This document shows, piece after piece, positions 8,060 to 16,319 of a DNA stretch of 43,802 nt. Location of the stretch: contig NZ_QULW01000019.1 of assembly GCF_003481825.1 (NCBI RefSeq), positions 1 to 43,802 on the forward strand, given 5' to 3'. The DNA comes from Clostridium sp. OM02-18AC (GTDB taxonomy: Bacteria; Bacillota; Clostridia; Lachnospirales; Lachnospiraceae). Made by a program: the position numbers and the translations under genes. Below the pieces are notes generated by a model, which was not told where the DNA came from, made no database searches, and saw only the letters and a list, made by a program, of their open reading frames with translations. Position 1 is the stretch's first letter. Every line of letters starts with the position of its first letter.

Positions 8060-8995
8060 ATGAGCAAAGGCAGATTTGGTATTCACGGCGGTCAGTACAT
8101 TCCAGAAACCCTGATGAATGCAGTGATCGAGCTGGAAGAGGCATATAAGCATTATAAAGATGATCCGGAGTTTAACCGGGAACTGACAACCATGTTAAAT
8201 GAATATGCAGGCCGCCCGTCCCGCCTTTACTATGCGGAGCGCATGACGAAAGATCTTGGTGGGGCAAAGATCTATTTAAAGCGTGAGGATTTAAACCATA
8301 CCGGTGCCCACAAGATCAACAACGTCATCGGTCAGATGCTTTTGGCAAAAAAGATGGGAAAGACCAGGGGCATCGCGGAGACCGGAGCCGGTCAGCACGG
8401 TGTGGCTACTGCAACGGTGGCGGCCCTCGTGGGAATGGAATGTGAGGTTTTCATGGGCGAGGAAGATGCCAGACGCCAGGCTTTGAATGTATACCGGATG
8501 CGTCTTTTGGGAGCGAAAGTCCATGCGGTGACATCCGGAACCGGAACCTTAAAAGATGCGGTATCTGAGACTATGCGGGAGTGGACGAACCGCATTGAGG
8601 ATACCCACTATGTGCTTGGTTCCTGCATGGGACCGCATCCGTTTCCGACGATCGTGAGAGATTTTCAGTCAGTGATCTCCAAAGAGATCAAGCAGCAGAT
8701 GTTAGAGAAAGAAGGACGGCTTCCGGATGCTGTGCTGGCCTGCGTGGGCGGTGGCTCCAACGCGATTGGAGCGTTTTACCACTTTATTGAAGACAAAGAC
8801 GTGCAGCTGATCGGCTGCGAGGCAGCCGGACGGGGTGTGAATACCGCTGAAACGGCAGCAACCATTGCCACAGGACGTCTGGGGATCTTCCACGGCATGA
8901 AATTGTATTTCTGCCAGGACGAATACGGGCAGATCGCATCGGAGCATATTCAGGCTTATGTGCGGGAACTGTGTGAGGCGGTGCATAACCAGTAA
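8060..8995 (+). CDS. trpB: Tryptophan synthase beta chain, C-terminally truncated or fused
   Basis: TrpB joins indole and serine to make tryptophan using PLP. The N-terminal three quarters are intact: the PLP lysine in LNHTGAHKINN near 85, ETGAGQHGVA near 107 and the phosphate-binding CVGGGSNAIGAF near 230. Homology runs to YFCQDEYGQIA near 290 and then stops. Normal TrpB continues about 85-100 residues, including SISAGLDYPG and the serine facing the PLP ring nitrogen. Here the protein ends after 311 residues with SEHIQAYVRELCEAVHNQ, which resembles the end of TrpA proteins. The simplest reading is an in-frame deletion joining trpB to the trpA tail. The product is probably inactive as a synthase. 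GAGGAGG precedes the ATG, and a T-box leader lies upstream. Confidence 0.85.
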   Translation: MSKGRFGIHGGQYIPETLMNAVIELEEAYKHYKDDPEFNRELTTMLNEYAGRPSRLYYAERMTKDLGGAKIYLKREDLNHTGAHKINNVIGQMLLAKKMGKTRGIAETGAGQHGVATATVAALVGMECEVFMGEEDARRQALNVYRMRLLGAKVHAVTSGTGTLKDAVSETMREWTNRIEDTHYVLGSCMGPHPFPTIVRDFQSVISKEIKQQMLEKEGRLPDAVLACVGGGSNAIGAFYHFIEDKDVQLIGCEAAGRGVNTAETAATIATGRLGIFHGMKLYFCQDEYGQIASEHIQAYVRELCEAVHNQ

Positions 8996-9136
8996 TTTTT
9001 GTGCTTGCTGCTGTTTGCTTACGCAGGTGTGGCGGAAACAGAAAACGCTCCTTTGGAAACGTTATATTTTGTCAGAGCCTGTCGAAATATGACACAATAG
9101 CGGGTTGTTATTTCCTTTGTAAAATGTTATCCTAGA

Positions 9137-9142
9137 TATAAT
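9137..9142 (+). promoter_or_regulatory. Probable -10 box of the GGDEF/HD-GYP gene
   Basis: A perfect TATAAT lies 62 bases before the gene's start codon. The -35 region is weak (CTTTGT at 9115-9120, 16-base spacing), so the promoter may need an activator or be weak. Confidence 0.45.
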
Positions 9143-9204
9143 AGTTAACGCAGATCGAAGGAGTTTTCACAGATCCGGCGCATGTAAAGGCGGAGCATAT
9201 ATAT

Positions 9205-11136
9205 ATGGCAGTAGACGAAAAAATGACACCACGACAGGCAGAGAAAGAAATCGAAAATTTCAAAAAAATATTCCAGGCAGTCCGGCTGTTTTCGGTAGAC
9301 GAAGCAGATCAGATCCGGGAACGCTGCAGATCAGAATCCGATGCATGCAGTCCCTGCAATTTCCGGAAAATGGAACAGCAGTGCCAGAACTGTGTGGTTG
9401 CGAATGCGGCAGCCAGCAGAACAGAACGTGGAAAACTGGAAGTCTTCGATGATGTTTTATACCAGCTGATCGCCCGTTATGTAGAAATTGGCGGGAAAGA
9501 GTATATCATGGAGCTGGTTCGTCTGCTGGATAATGAATGGTCATTTGGTCAGCTGAACCATAAAAAACTTGTGGATCTGTTTGTCCATTACAATGACAAG
9601 CTTTACAAAGATGCGATCACGGATTCCTACAACCGGCGTTATTATGAAGACGAGATGAAAGACCGGGAGTGGAATGCCGGGATTGCCCTGGTGGATCTGG
9701 ACGACTTCAAATTATATAACGACACATACGGACATAATGCCGGCGATATGGCGCTGCGTACCGTCGCCGATGTTATCCGGAAATACACGCGCAAATCCGA
9801 TAGTCTGGTCCGCTTTGGCGGTGACGAATTTCTGCTAGTCATGCCGGATATCGGCGAAGAAGTGTTCAACAAAAAGCTGCAGGAAATCAAGCGCCGTGTC
9901 CATGAGGCGAACATTCCGGGCTATACCAAGCTGCAGATTTCCATCAGCATTGGCGGCGTCCTCTGCCAGAGTGAAAAAATCGATCTTGCAGTAGCCAGAG
10001 CCGACCACCTGATGTATCAGGCGAAAAACAAGAAAAATATGGTCGTGACGGAGCAGGAGGCAAGACGACTGAACAAGAATGGCGATATGCATAAGCAGAA
10101 AATCCTTGTGGTCGATGACTCCGAAATGAACCGTGACATCTTAATTACCATGCTGGAAGACGATTTTGACATCGTCGAAGCTGATAATGGAGAAGAGAGT
10201 CTGGCACTTTTAAGACAGTACGGAAAAGAAATTTCCGTAGTTCTTCTCGACATTGTCATGCCGGTCATGGACGGGTTTGAAGTGCTTGCGAGCATGAATC
10301 GGAACCATTGGATCGAAGATATTCCGGTCATCATGATCTCAAGCGAAGAATCGGGTGCCTTTATCCGGAAAGCATTCCAGTTAGGGGTATCGGATTATAT
10401 CAGCCGTCCGTTCGACAACCGTGTGGTTCGTCAGAGAGTATTCAATACCATTAAGCTTTACGCAAAACAGCGGCGGCTGATCGCCCTGGTATCCGACCAG
10501 ATCCATGAAAATGAAAAGAATAACCAGATGATGGTTGAAGTCTTAAGCCAGATTGTAGAATTCCGAAATGGAGAGAGTGGTCTCCATGTTCTGCATATCA
10601 AAGTGCTGACAGAAATGCTGTTGGAAGGAATTTTACAAAAAACAGACCAGTATCACCTGACACCAGAACTCTGTCAGATGATCTCCACCGCATCTTCGTT
10701 CCATGATATCGGAAAGATCGGTATCGACGAGAAAATCCTGAACAAGCCGGGAAAACTGACAAAAGAAGAATTCGAGGAAATGAAAAAGCATACCCTGATC
10801 GGTGCGTCCATGCTGAGTAAGATGGAACGCTACAAAGATGAAGCACTGATCGATATTGCGTATCAGATCTGCCGGTGGCATCATGAGCGGTATGACGGAA
10901 AAGGCTATCCGGATGGACTGGTTGGGGATGAAATCCCGATTTCCGCCCAGATTGTATCACTGGCTGATGTTTACGATGCCTTGATCAGTGAGCGCGCCTA
11001 TAAAAAGGGCTACAGCCATGAGAAAGCAATCGCAATGATCCTGAATGGAGAGTGCGGAATCTTCAATCCGATCCTGATTGAATGCCTGATGGAGATCGAA
11101 CAGAAGATTAAGCAGAAAATGCAGGAGATTCAATAA
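9205..11136 (+). CDS. GGDEF / receiver / HD-GYP-type c-di-GMP signalling protein
   Basis: A 643-residue cytoplasmic protein with opposing c-di-GMP activities. Residues 1-130 are a sensor-like region with a cysteine cluster CSPCNFRKMEQQCQNC near 48-63. A GGDEF diguanylate cyclase domain spans about 135-285, with intact FGGDEF near 204 and an inhibitory-site RKSD exactly five residues before GGDEF. A receiver domain runs 300-420 (VVDDSEMN; phospho-acceptor Asp in VVLLDIVMP near 349). An HD domain covers 450-630, with FHDIGKIG near 500 and HHERYDGKGYPDG near 559, as in HD-GYP phosphodiesterases. No membrane segment is seen. GGCGGAG lies 7 bases before the ATG. It could make and break c-di-GMP, with the receiver as switch. 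The structured repeat starts at its stop codon. Confidence 0.93.
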   Translation: MAVDEKMTPRQAEKEIENFKKIFQAVRLFSVDEADQIRERCRSESDACSPCNFRKMEQQCQNCVVANAAASRTERGKLEVFDDVLYQLIARYVEIGGKEYIMELVRLLDNEWSFGQLNHKKLVDLFVHYNDKLYKDAITDSYNRRYYEDEMKDREWNAGIALVDLDDFKLYNDTYGHNAGDMALRTVADVIRKYTRKSDSLVRFGGDEFLLVMPDIGEEVFNKKLQEIKRRVHEANIPGYTKLQISISIGGVLCQSEKIDLAVARADHLMYQAKNKKNMVVTEQEARRLNKNGDMHKQKILVVDDSEMNRDILITMLEDDFDIVEADNGEESLALLRQYGKEISVVLLDIVMPVMDGFEVLASMNRNHWIEDIPVIMISSEESGAFIRKAFQLGVSDYISRPFDNRVVRQRVFNTIKLYAKQRRLIALVSDQIHENEKNNQMMVEVLSQIVEFRNGESGLHVLHIKVLTEMLLEGILQKTDQYHLTPELCQMISTASSFHDIGKIGIDEKILNKPGKLTKEEFEEMKKHTLIGASMLSKMERYKDEALIDIAYQICRWHHERYDGKGYPDGLVGDEIPISAQIVSLADVYDALISERAYKKGYSHEKAIAMILNGECGIFNPILIECLMEIEQKIKQKMQEIQ

Positions 11137-11171
11137 ATAAACAATATCGTACAGTAAGCATCAATAGTTCC

Positions 11172-11368
11172 GAAAGCCCCCGCCCCGCCATGCATAAGCG
11201 CATTCACGCCTGTTTTCACCCGTTTTGCTCCGCCGCCGATTGATCGTTCCTCCGCTAACTCGCTCACTGCGTTCGCTCAGACAGAGCTCCGAAACGATCG
11301 CTATGCTCACAAAACGGGCTGCAACAGGCTAAAAGAATGCGCTTACGCATGGCGGAGCAGGGGCTTTC
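11172..11368. repeat. Structured repeat family, copy 1 (large stem-loop)
   Basis: The arms 11172-11205 and 11335-11368 are 34 bases each and complementary except at three positions. Nested inside are a stem at 11209-11214/11323-11328 and a core stem GATCGTT (11242-11248) / AACGATC (11293-11299) around a conserved GC-rich loop with CTCGCTCACTGCGTTCGCTC. Copy 2 (43329-43525) has different bases in both nested stems, yet both still pair. The mismatches in the arms and core stem are A-C on this strand but G-U on the other, so the folded RNA may be read from the minus strand. Confidence 0.85.
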
Positions 11369-11392
11369 TACTATACTGGCTCCATTACATAT

Positions 11393-11469
11393 AAAAAACC
11401 TGCAACCATTACTGAAATGATGAAAATAGGATAACTATCGGTCAAATCAGTAATGGTTGCAGGTTTTTT
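11393..11469. repeat. Conserved 23-bp hairpin of the repeat, terminator-like both ways
   Basis: A perfect 23-bp inverted repeat (11393-11415 with 11447-11469) contains CCTGCAACCATTACTGA and its complement, closed by A6 on the left and T6 on the right. It can therefore act as a bidirectional intrinsic terminator, here between the HD-GYP gene and the aldehyde dehydrogenase gene. The same hairpin recurs at 43550-43626 with one substitution. Confidence 0.8.
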
Positions 11470-11494
11470 CGTACGCAGCGGTGCCCAAAAAGTA

Positions 11495-11663
11495 GGGCGT
11501 GTGCGAGTCTGGCTTCTGGAATTTTCAGCATATCAGTTGTTTCGCCTCTTGAGGACCCATGTCCGAATGCAGCGGATGTAATCCGATGCAGGCGAACATG
11601 TGTCAGCGAAAGCAAGCGAACAACGATATGTGAAAATGGAAGAAGTCAGACTCGTACACGCCC
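11495..11663. repeat. Second large imperfect stem-loop
   Basis: The arms 11495-11534 and 11625-11663 are imperfectly complementary over about 39 bases, starting GGGCGTGTGCGAGTCTGG and ending ACTCGTACACGCCC. The pairing continues inward through GTTGTTTCGC (11536-11545) and GCGAACAAC (11616-11624). A small CGGAT/ATCCG hairpin sits at the centre. It has no sequence similarity to the first module, and no other copy is in this window. Confidence 0.65.
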
Positions 11664-11850
11664 GGACCTTTTATTCGTTACTGTGCGATATTGTTTATTA
11701 TCTGGTCTCTGAAAATAGATCCGAGCTGGTACTTGTCAGGAAAATAAGAAGACAATCCGTTTGACTTTTTGATATTTTTGGAAAACAAGGGGAAAACTGA
11801 TATCTGAAAAAAGAATGATTCTGGTGATTTCAATAATACCAGATAAACCC

Positions 11851-11856
11851 TATAAT
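11851..11856 (+). promoter_or_regulatory. Probable -10 box of the aldehyde dehydrogenase gene
   Basis: TATAAT lies 87 bases before the start codon. With 17-base spacing, the -35 position reads TTTCAA, a weak match. Confidence 0.45.
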
Positions 11857-11942
11857 GAAGCCATAAGAAATCCGGTGCAGTGAACAGGAACGAAAACTAC
11901 CGGACAAACTATTTTCAGATCGCAGAAATGGAGGATTCACTT

Positions 11943-13430
11943 ATGGCAGAGCAGACTTTAAAGAACGTGTATGGACTTTTTATTGACGGAGCGTGGCGCC
12001 CGGCTTCGGACGGTGCGGTTTACACCAGCAAGAACCCGGCTAACGGACAGGAACTGGCGCAATGTGCAGAAGCTACCAGAGAAGATGTGGATGCGGCAGT
12101 AAAGGCAGCGTGGAAAGCATATCCGGAATGGAAGAAGACCACAAAAGAGCAGCGTGCGGCACTGTTGGAGAAGATCGCAGACCGCATCGAAGAAAATGCG
12201 GCATGGCTGGCAAAGGTAGAGACGATGGATAACGGAAAACCAATTCGTGAGACTACAGCCATTGATGTGCCGTACTCCATCCGTCACTTCCGCTATTATG
12301 CAAGCCTGATCCGTACCGATGAAGGTGTGGCTTCTGTGCTGGACGGCAATATGATGAGCCTTGTACTCCGTGAGCCGATCGGTGTTGTGGGACAGATCGT
12401 ACCGTGGAACTTCCCATTCCTGATGGCAGCATGGAAGCTGGCTCCGGCACTGGCAGCAGGCGACTGTGTGGTATTTAAGCCGTCTTCCGCAACTTCCTTA
12501 AGTATGCTGGTGTTTACCGAACTGATCGCGGATCTGCTCCCGGCGGGTGTGCTGAATCTGGTAACCGGTTCTGGCAGCAAGTCCGGTCAGTATCTTCTGG
12601 ATCATCCGGATCTGTGCAAGCTGGCTTTCACCGGTTCTACCGAGATCGGAAAGAATGTGGCGAAGGCGGCAGCAGAGAAACTGATCCCGTCTACCCTGGA
12701 ACTGGGCGGCAAGAGTGCCAACATCATTTTTGCGGACTGCAACTGGGATATGGCGGTAGACGGAGTCCAGCTTGGTATCCTCTTTAATCAGGGTCAGGTA
12801 TGCTGCGCAGGTTCCCGCGTCTTTGTACAGGAAGAGATTTATGACCGGTTTGTGGCAGCCCTGGTGGATGCGTTTGGAAAAGTGAAGGTTGGAGATCCGC
12901 TGGATCCGGAAACCCAGATGGGAGCCCAGGTGAACCGCAGACAGGCAGAAAAGATCCTCTCTTATGTGGAACTGGCAAAGAAAGAGGGCGCAACCGTGGC
13001 CTGCGGCGGTGATTTCTACACAGAAAATGGATGTGACAAGGGCAGCTTTATCCAACCGACCCTGATCACGAATGTAACCAATGATATGCGGGTAGCACAG
13101 GAAGAAATCTTCGGACCGGTAGCGGTTGTGATCAAATTCAAGACCGAGGAAGAGGTCATTGCCATGGCAAATGATTCGGTATACGGTCTGGGCGGCGCAG
13201 TATGGACCCAGAACTTAAACCGTGCACTGCGGGTAGCAGGAAGCATTGAGACCGGACGTGTATGGGTCAACACCTACAATCAGATTCCGGAAGGTGCACC
13301 GTTTGGCGGTTACAAACAGTCTGGTATCGGACGTGAGAACGACAAGGCAATCCTGGATGCTTACAGCCAGACGAAAAACATCATGATCAATCTCAATGAA
13401 GTGCCGTCAGGTTTTTATCCGGCAAGGTAA
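11943..13430 (+). CDS. NAD(P)-dependent aldehyde dehydrogenase
   Basis: A 495-residue soluble aldehyde dehydrogenase of classical length. Signatures in order: VPWNFPFLMAAWKLAPALAAG near 157-177 (cofactor fold and active-site Asn), FTGSTEIGK near 228, the general-base Glu in LELGGKSANI near 250, the catalytic Cys287 in FNQGQVCCAGSR and EEIFGPV near 385. The C-terminal PFGGYKQSGIGREN is the usual ALDH tail. I use the ATG at 11943, where GGAGG lies 8 bases upstream; an in-frame GTG at 11880 gives a non-conserved extension. It oxidises an aldehyde to a carboxylate; the substrate is not evident. The gene appears monocistronic, between the structured repeat and a convergent gene. Confidence 0.92.
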   Translation: MAEQTLKNVYGLFIDGAWRPASDGAVYTSKNPANGQELAQCAEATREDVDAAVKAAWKAYPEWKKTTKEQRAALLEKIADRIEENAAWLAKVETMDNGKPIRETTAIDVPYSIRHFRYYASLIRTDEGVASVLDGNMMSLVLREPIGVVGQIVPWNFPFLMAAWKLAPALAAGDCVVFKPSSATSLSMLVFTELIADLLPAGVLNLVTGSGSKSGQYLLDHPDLCKLAFTGSTEIGKNVAKAAAEKLIPSTLELGGKSANIIFADCNWDMAVDGVQLGILFNQGQVCCAGSRVFVQEEIYDRFVAALVDAFGKVKVGDPLDPETQMGAQVNRRQAEKILSYVELAKKEGATVACGGDFYTENGCDKGSFIQPTLITNVTNDMRVAQEEIFGPVAVVIKFKTEEEVIAMANDSVYGLGGAVWTQNLNRALRVAGSIETGRVWVNTYNQIPEGAPFGGYKQSGIGRENDKAILDAYSQTKNIMINLNEVPSGFYPAR

Positions 13431-13458
13431 AACGGGGGACAATTTCATATAAGAAGTA

Positions 13459-13496
13459 CAGGCCCGGGATCTAGAGAACATGGGATTCCGGGCCTG
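13459..13496. terminator. Hairpin between convergent genes
   Basis: CAGGCCCGG (13459-13467) and CCGGGCCTG (13488-13496) form a perfect 9-bp GC-rich stem between the aldehyde dehydrogenase stop and the end of the minus-strand nuclease gene. The T-run is poor (TGTTATGT), so termination is only likely. Confidence 0.5.
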
Positions 13497-13516
13497 TGTT
13501 ATGTCGGGTGGCATCG

Positions 13517-14608
13517 TTATTTCAGATAAGAAAGAATGGCACTGGTGTATTGATTCAGGCAGTGTTCCTCTGCGAGATACACATCGCCCAGTGCAGCGTA
13601 AAGCATTTTATCTTTGTATTCCTGCTTCATGACGGGTTCCCAGATTGCCTCAAACTGGGGCAGGAAAAATCCGGTGGTTTTGGTATAGCAGTTGGAGGCT
13701 GTCGCCTTGATGCGGGCTTCTTTGTCCACGCATGCGCCGATACTTTTGTGGACAGCGCGGTCTTCGAAGGGAAGATAGTAGTAATCCTTATAGTCCGGAT
13801 AAAAATGCTTAAGGGTGCCTTCGGTCAGTTCGACAAAAAAGATAACCTGATCCTGCTCGATCCGGCATCTGGCTGGCGGCATCGCTGCTTTGACCGGAAC
13901 CGGAATGGAATAGGGACTCTGGCAGATGAGCTTTAACAGATGGCGGGTCTGTCCGTCTGCCAGGGACTCGTCCACAATCTGCTGTTCTTTCAGGGTGAAA
14001 GCATGCTCTAACAGATCCGGATAATTCAGGATCGGAAGAATAGAAGGCATGCCTTTTAAATCGTCCTCATTGTGCAGGATAAGCAGGTCGTACAGCTCTT
14101 TTTCGTGTGTCATCAGATAGTCTTTGTAGACTTCAATGAGCTGTCCGCCATTGTATTTGTCGGTGCGGGAAATCCCAAGAAACTGTTCGATGGATTTCTG
14201 CTTTAAACTGTCCAGCCCCAGAAGATTCCGGTATGGCTTTACTTTTTTATAGATATCAAAGCTGGCTACATTGTCAAAGCTGTAGGGCAGATTGAAATGT
14301 TTACAGCGTTTTAATAAAAACGGAATATCGAACCCATCCCCGTTAAAATGTACCAGTGTTTTATATTGTTTCAAAAATTTGAAAAAATTGTGCAGCAAGT
14401 CTTCTTCAGCTGCCCTGGTATCCGCAAACCACTGGATCAGGTTCCAGGTATTGTCTTTGTAATAGGTGCAGCCGATCAGATACAGTTGGCAGCGGTCACC
14501 GGAAAAGCCGGTGGTTTCAATATCAAAAAAGAGAAGATCCTCCAGTTTTCCGATCCGCTCTAACGGGTAGGTGTCGGGAAGCTGGAGCTTTTTTTCTATG
14601 GTGATCAA
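13517..14608 (-). CDS. YprB-like RNase H-fold exonuclease domain protein
   Basis: A 363-residue protein with a DEDD-type 3'-5' exonuclease core. Metal-ligand motifs: LLFFDIETTGFSG near 26-38 (Asp and Glu of motif I), VHFNGDGFDIPFL near 86-98 (motif II) and HNEDDLKGM near 179-187 (motif III). This pattern matches the YprB ribonuclease-H-like family of Firmicutes. The C-terminal 150 residues have no motif I can name. The start codon is TTG at 14608; AAGGAG lies 8 bases before it on the minus strand, and the protein begins MITIEKK. The substrate is unknown. The gene converges with the aldehyde dehydrogenase. Confidence 0.85.
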   Translation of the reverse strand: MITIEKKLQLPDTYPLERIGKLEDLLFFDIETTGFSGDRCQLYLIGCTYYKDNTWNLIQWFADTRAAEEDLLHNFFKFLKQYKTLVHFNGDGFDIPFLLKRCKHFNLPYSFDNVASFDIYKKVKPYRNLLGLDSLKQKSIEQFLGISRTDKYNGGQLIEVYKDYLMTHEKELYDLLILHNEDDLKGMPSILPILNYPDLLEHAFTLKEQQIVDESLADGQTRHLLKLICQSPYSIPVPVKAAMPPARCRIEQDQVIFFVELTEGTLKHFYPDYKDYYYLPFEDRAVHKSIGACVDKEARIKATASNCYTKTTGFFLPQFEAIWEPVMKQEYKDKMLYAALGDVYLAEEHCLNQYTSAILSYLK

Positions 14609-14811
14609 TGGGAAAACTCCTTATCATTGGTGATTGTGTTACGGACATTGCGCATGAACAGTAACGTAGTCGTATGAGGTTGCCAGACACGTGTGCGGAA
14701 ACAGACCGCATGATGCGGCTACCGCGGAAAAGACAAAGCAGAAAGTATAGTTTGCCCGTGCCCGACTTGATTATAACGGCAGGTGCAGGGAATGTCAAAT
14801 TTACAATATTC

Positions 14812-14840
14812 TTGCGGGAAAGTTGTTTTTCCATTATACT
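14812..14840 (+). promoter_or_regulatory. Sigma-A-type promoter of the 14879-16149 genes
   Basis: TTGCGG (14812-14817) and TATACT (14835-14840) are spaced by exactly 17 bases, 39 bases before the small gene. Confidence 0.6.
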
Positions 14841-14878
14841 TATTTCCAGTGAAGATAACAAAGAGGCAGGAAAAGAAC

Positions 14879-15076
14879 ATGTGGAAGATCAAACATATTT
14901 TTGATGGGGAGTATGGATGCGAAGGTCTGCTGCCAGGGCAGTCCCCGAAGGTTTCTGTGACTCTGCTCCGGGAGGATGGAACCGAACGGTATGTATCGGT
15001 GGAGGATGCGTGGCTGACAGAGCAGGGGCTGGACGAGGGAGATATCTGGCCGGAAGCATTGCCGGAGAAGTTTTGA
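14879..15076 (+). CDS. Small acidic protein of unknown function (65 aa)
   Basis: I do not recognise a named family. The protein begins MWKIKHIFDGEYGCEG and includes VSVTLLREDGTERYVSVED, which reads like a compact beta-rich fold. It is acidic, with one cysteine and no signal or membrane segment. The ATG at 14879 is chosen because GGCAGGAAAAG lies just before it and a promoter sits 39 bases upstream; the longer in-frame reading from 14783 would include the promoter. It is probably co-transcribed with the ArsC-like gene 123 bases downstream. Confidence 0.7.
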   Translation: MWKIKHIFDGEYGCEGLLPGQSPKVSVTLLREDGTERYVSVEDAWLTEQGLDEGDIWPEALPEKF

Positions 15077-15199
15077 AAGGTAAAAACGGTTCAGTTTGTT
15101 TTGGAAAACAGAACAAAATGACAAGTTGTTTTGTTGCAAGACAGTAAGTCGGAACGTTGGAAGAAAAAACAGATTAAAGAAATAGAAAGGCAGATTGAC

Positions 15200-15541
15200 A
15201 TGAATATTCAGATCTTCGGCACAAAAAAGTGCAGCGATACCCGCAAGGCAGAACGTTTTTTCAAGGAGCGCGGGATTAGGTTTCAGTTTATAGATATGAA
15301 GGAAAAGGGCATGAGCAAGGGCGAATTCAATTCCGTAGCGCAGGCGAATGGCGGCCTGGAAGCCATGCTGAATCCGGATGCGAAAGACCAGGATACGCTG
15401 GCGCTGATCCGCTATCTGGCAGCAGAGGATAAGCTGGAGAAGATCCTGGAAAATCCCCAGGTGATCAAAACTCCGGTCGTGCGAAATGGTAAGCAGTCTA
15501 CGATCGGCTATCAGCCAGATGTGTGGAAGGGCTGGTCATGA
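15200..15541 (+). CDS. ArsC/Spx-family thioredoxin-fold protein
   Basis: A 113-residue protein starting MNIQIFGTKKCSDTRKAERF. The CxxT after the first strand is the ArsC/Spx-type active-site region. RGIRFQFIDMKEKGMSKGEF and the cis-proline segment KTPVVRNGKQSTIGYQPDVW match the ArsC-related YffB/Spx family. It lacks the RNA-polymerase-binding features I would expect of a true Spx, so an arsenate-reductase-like or redox role is more likely. The start at 15200 has GAAAGG nine bases upstream; the in-frame ATG at 15131 gives a basic extension and is rejected. The stop overlaps the next gene (ATGA). Confidence 0.85.
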   Translation: MNIQIFGTKKCSDTRKAERFFKERGIRFQFIDMKEKGMSKGEFNSVAQANGGLEAMLNPDAKDQDTLALIRYLAAEDKLEKILENPQVIKTPVVRNGKQSTIGYQPDVWKGWS

Positions 15542-16149
15542 GCGGAAGATATTCAGAACAGGAAGAAAACCAGTGGGACCGTCTGCTGAAGATCAAAACG
15601 ATGGGACGGGACGATTCCAATGCGGACCAATACCGTTATCCCTACGAGCCGACACCGTATGCGGTACTGGAGCGTCTGGCCAACTGCGGGTGGATTCGAA
15701 AAGGAGATGTCCTTTTGGATTATGGCTGCGGAAAGGGACGGGTGGACTGCTACTTATCGTATCAGACTCGCTGCCACAGCATTGGCGTGGAATATGATCC
15801 GCGTATCTATGAGGCTGCTGTAGAAAATCAGAAAACAGCGGTTTCCGGAAGCCGGACAGAGTTTGTTCTGGCCGATGCAGGAGCGTATGAGGTGCCGGAA
15901 ACGGTGAACCGCGCTTATTTCTTTAACCCGTTTTCTGTGGAGCTGCTGAAGAAAGTAGTCCGGCGGATTCTGGATTCTTGGTATGAAAATCCAAGAGAGA
16001 TCCGCTTGTTTTTCTATTATCCGTCCGACGAGTATATGGTCTATCTGATGACCGTGGATGAGCTGATGTTCGCGGATGAGATCGACTGCAGGGATCTGTT
16101 TGACGGGAAGGATGTAAGGGAGCGGATTGTACTGTTTGAGATTGCTTAG
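15538..16149 (+). CDS. Class I SAM-dependent methyltransferase
   Basis: A 203-residue protein with the SAM-binding motif I LLDYGCGKGRV near 63-73, then an acidic residue after the second strand in IGVEYDPRIYEAA. NRAYFFNPFS near 123-132 corresponds to motif IV, with Asn-Pro in place of the usual Asp/Asn-Pro-Pro. This layout is common in small-molecule or protein methyltransferases of Firmicutes; the substrate is unknown. The ATG at 15538 overlaps the ArsC-like stop by four bases with GAAGGG just upstream, so translation is coupled. An in-frame ATG at 15523 is less likely. Confidence 0.85.
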   Translation: MSGRYSEQEENQWDRLLKIKTMGRDDSNADQYRYPYEPTPYAVLERLANCGWIRKGDVLLDYGCGKGRVDCYLSYQTRCHSIGVEYDPRIYEAAVENQKTAVSGSRTEFVLADAGAYEVPETVNRAYFFNPFSVELLKKVVRRILDSWYENPREIRLFFYYPSDEYMVYLMTVDELMFADEIDCRDLFDGKDVRERIVLFEIA

Positions 16150-16247
16150 GCAGAGCAACGCATAAAGCTATGTGATCCATTTTCGTAGCAGTTCCATGTC
16201 TATCGGAAATGTGGAAAAAAGAAAATAAAAAAATTGTACAAAAAGTA

Positions 16248-16276
16248 TTGACAATTAGAACAATAAAGGTTATACT
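16248..16276 (+). promoter_or_regulatory. Strong sigma-A promoter of the tRNA-Val/tRNA-Met unit
   Basis: Perfect TTGACA (16248-16253) and TATACT (16271-16276) with 17-base spacing, 44 bases before tRNA-Val, as expected for a stable-RNA promoter. Confidence 0.88.
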
Positions 16277-16319
16277 ACGTAAGCACTGTTGAGTGAGACA
16301 TCACTCGGACAGACGATAT

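Larger units (their letters stand above)
11136..11699. repeat. Composite structured element bounded by 22-bp inverted ends
   Basis: The left end (11136-11157, beginning AATAAACAAT and ending ACAGTAA) is the reverse complement of the right end (11678-11699) at 21 of 22 positions. Between them lie three structured modules: a large stem-loop (11172-11368), a 23-bp apical hairpin (11393-11469) and a second, unrelated large stem-loop (11495-11663). The left end abuts the stop codon of the upstream gene, and the same left end recurs at 43303. No coding sequence is present. It could be a non-autonomous mobile element or a 3'-end structured RNA region. Confidence 0.75.

Noticed and set aside
11172..11368. 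CRISPR array
   Set aside because: The repeats are long palindromes in single copies, not short direct repeats with regular spacers.
11136..11699. Insertion sequence
   Set aside because: Inverted ends are present but no transposase frame lies inside, and no target duplication can be seen next to the ends.
15131..15199. Longer start for the ArsC/Spx-like gene
   Set aside because: It adds a basic, low-complexity stretch before the conserved MNIQIFGTKKC start and overlaps the proper ribosome binding site.
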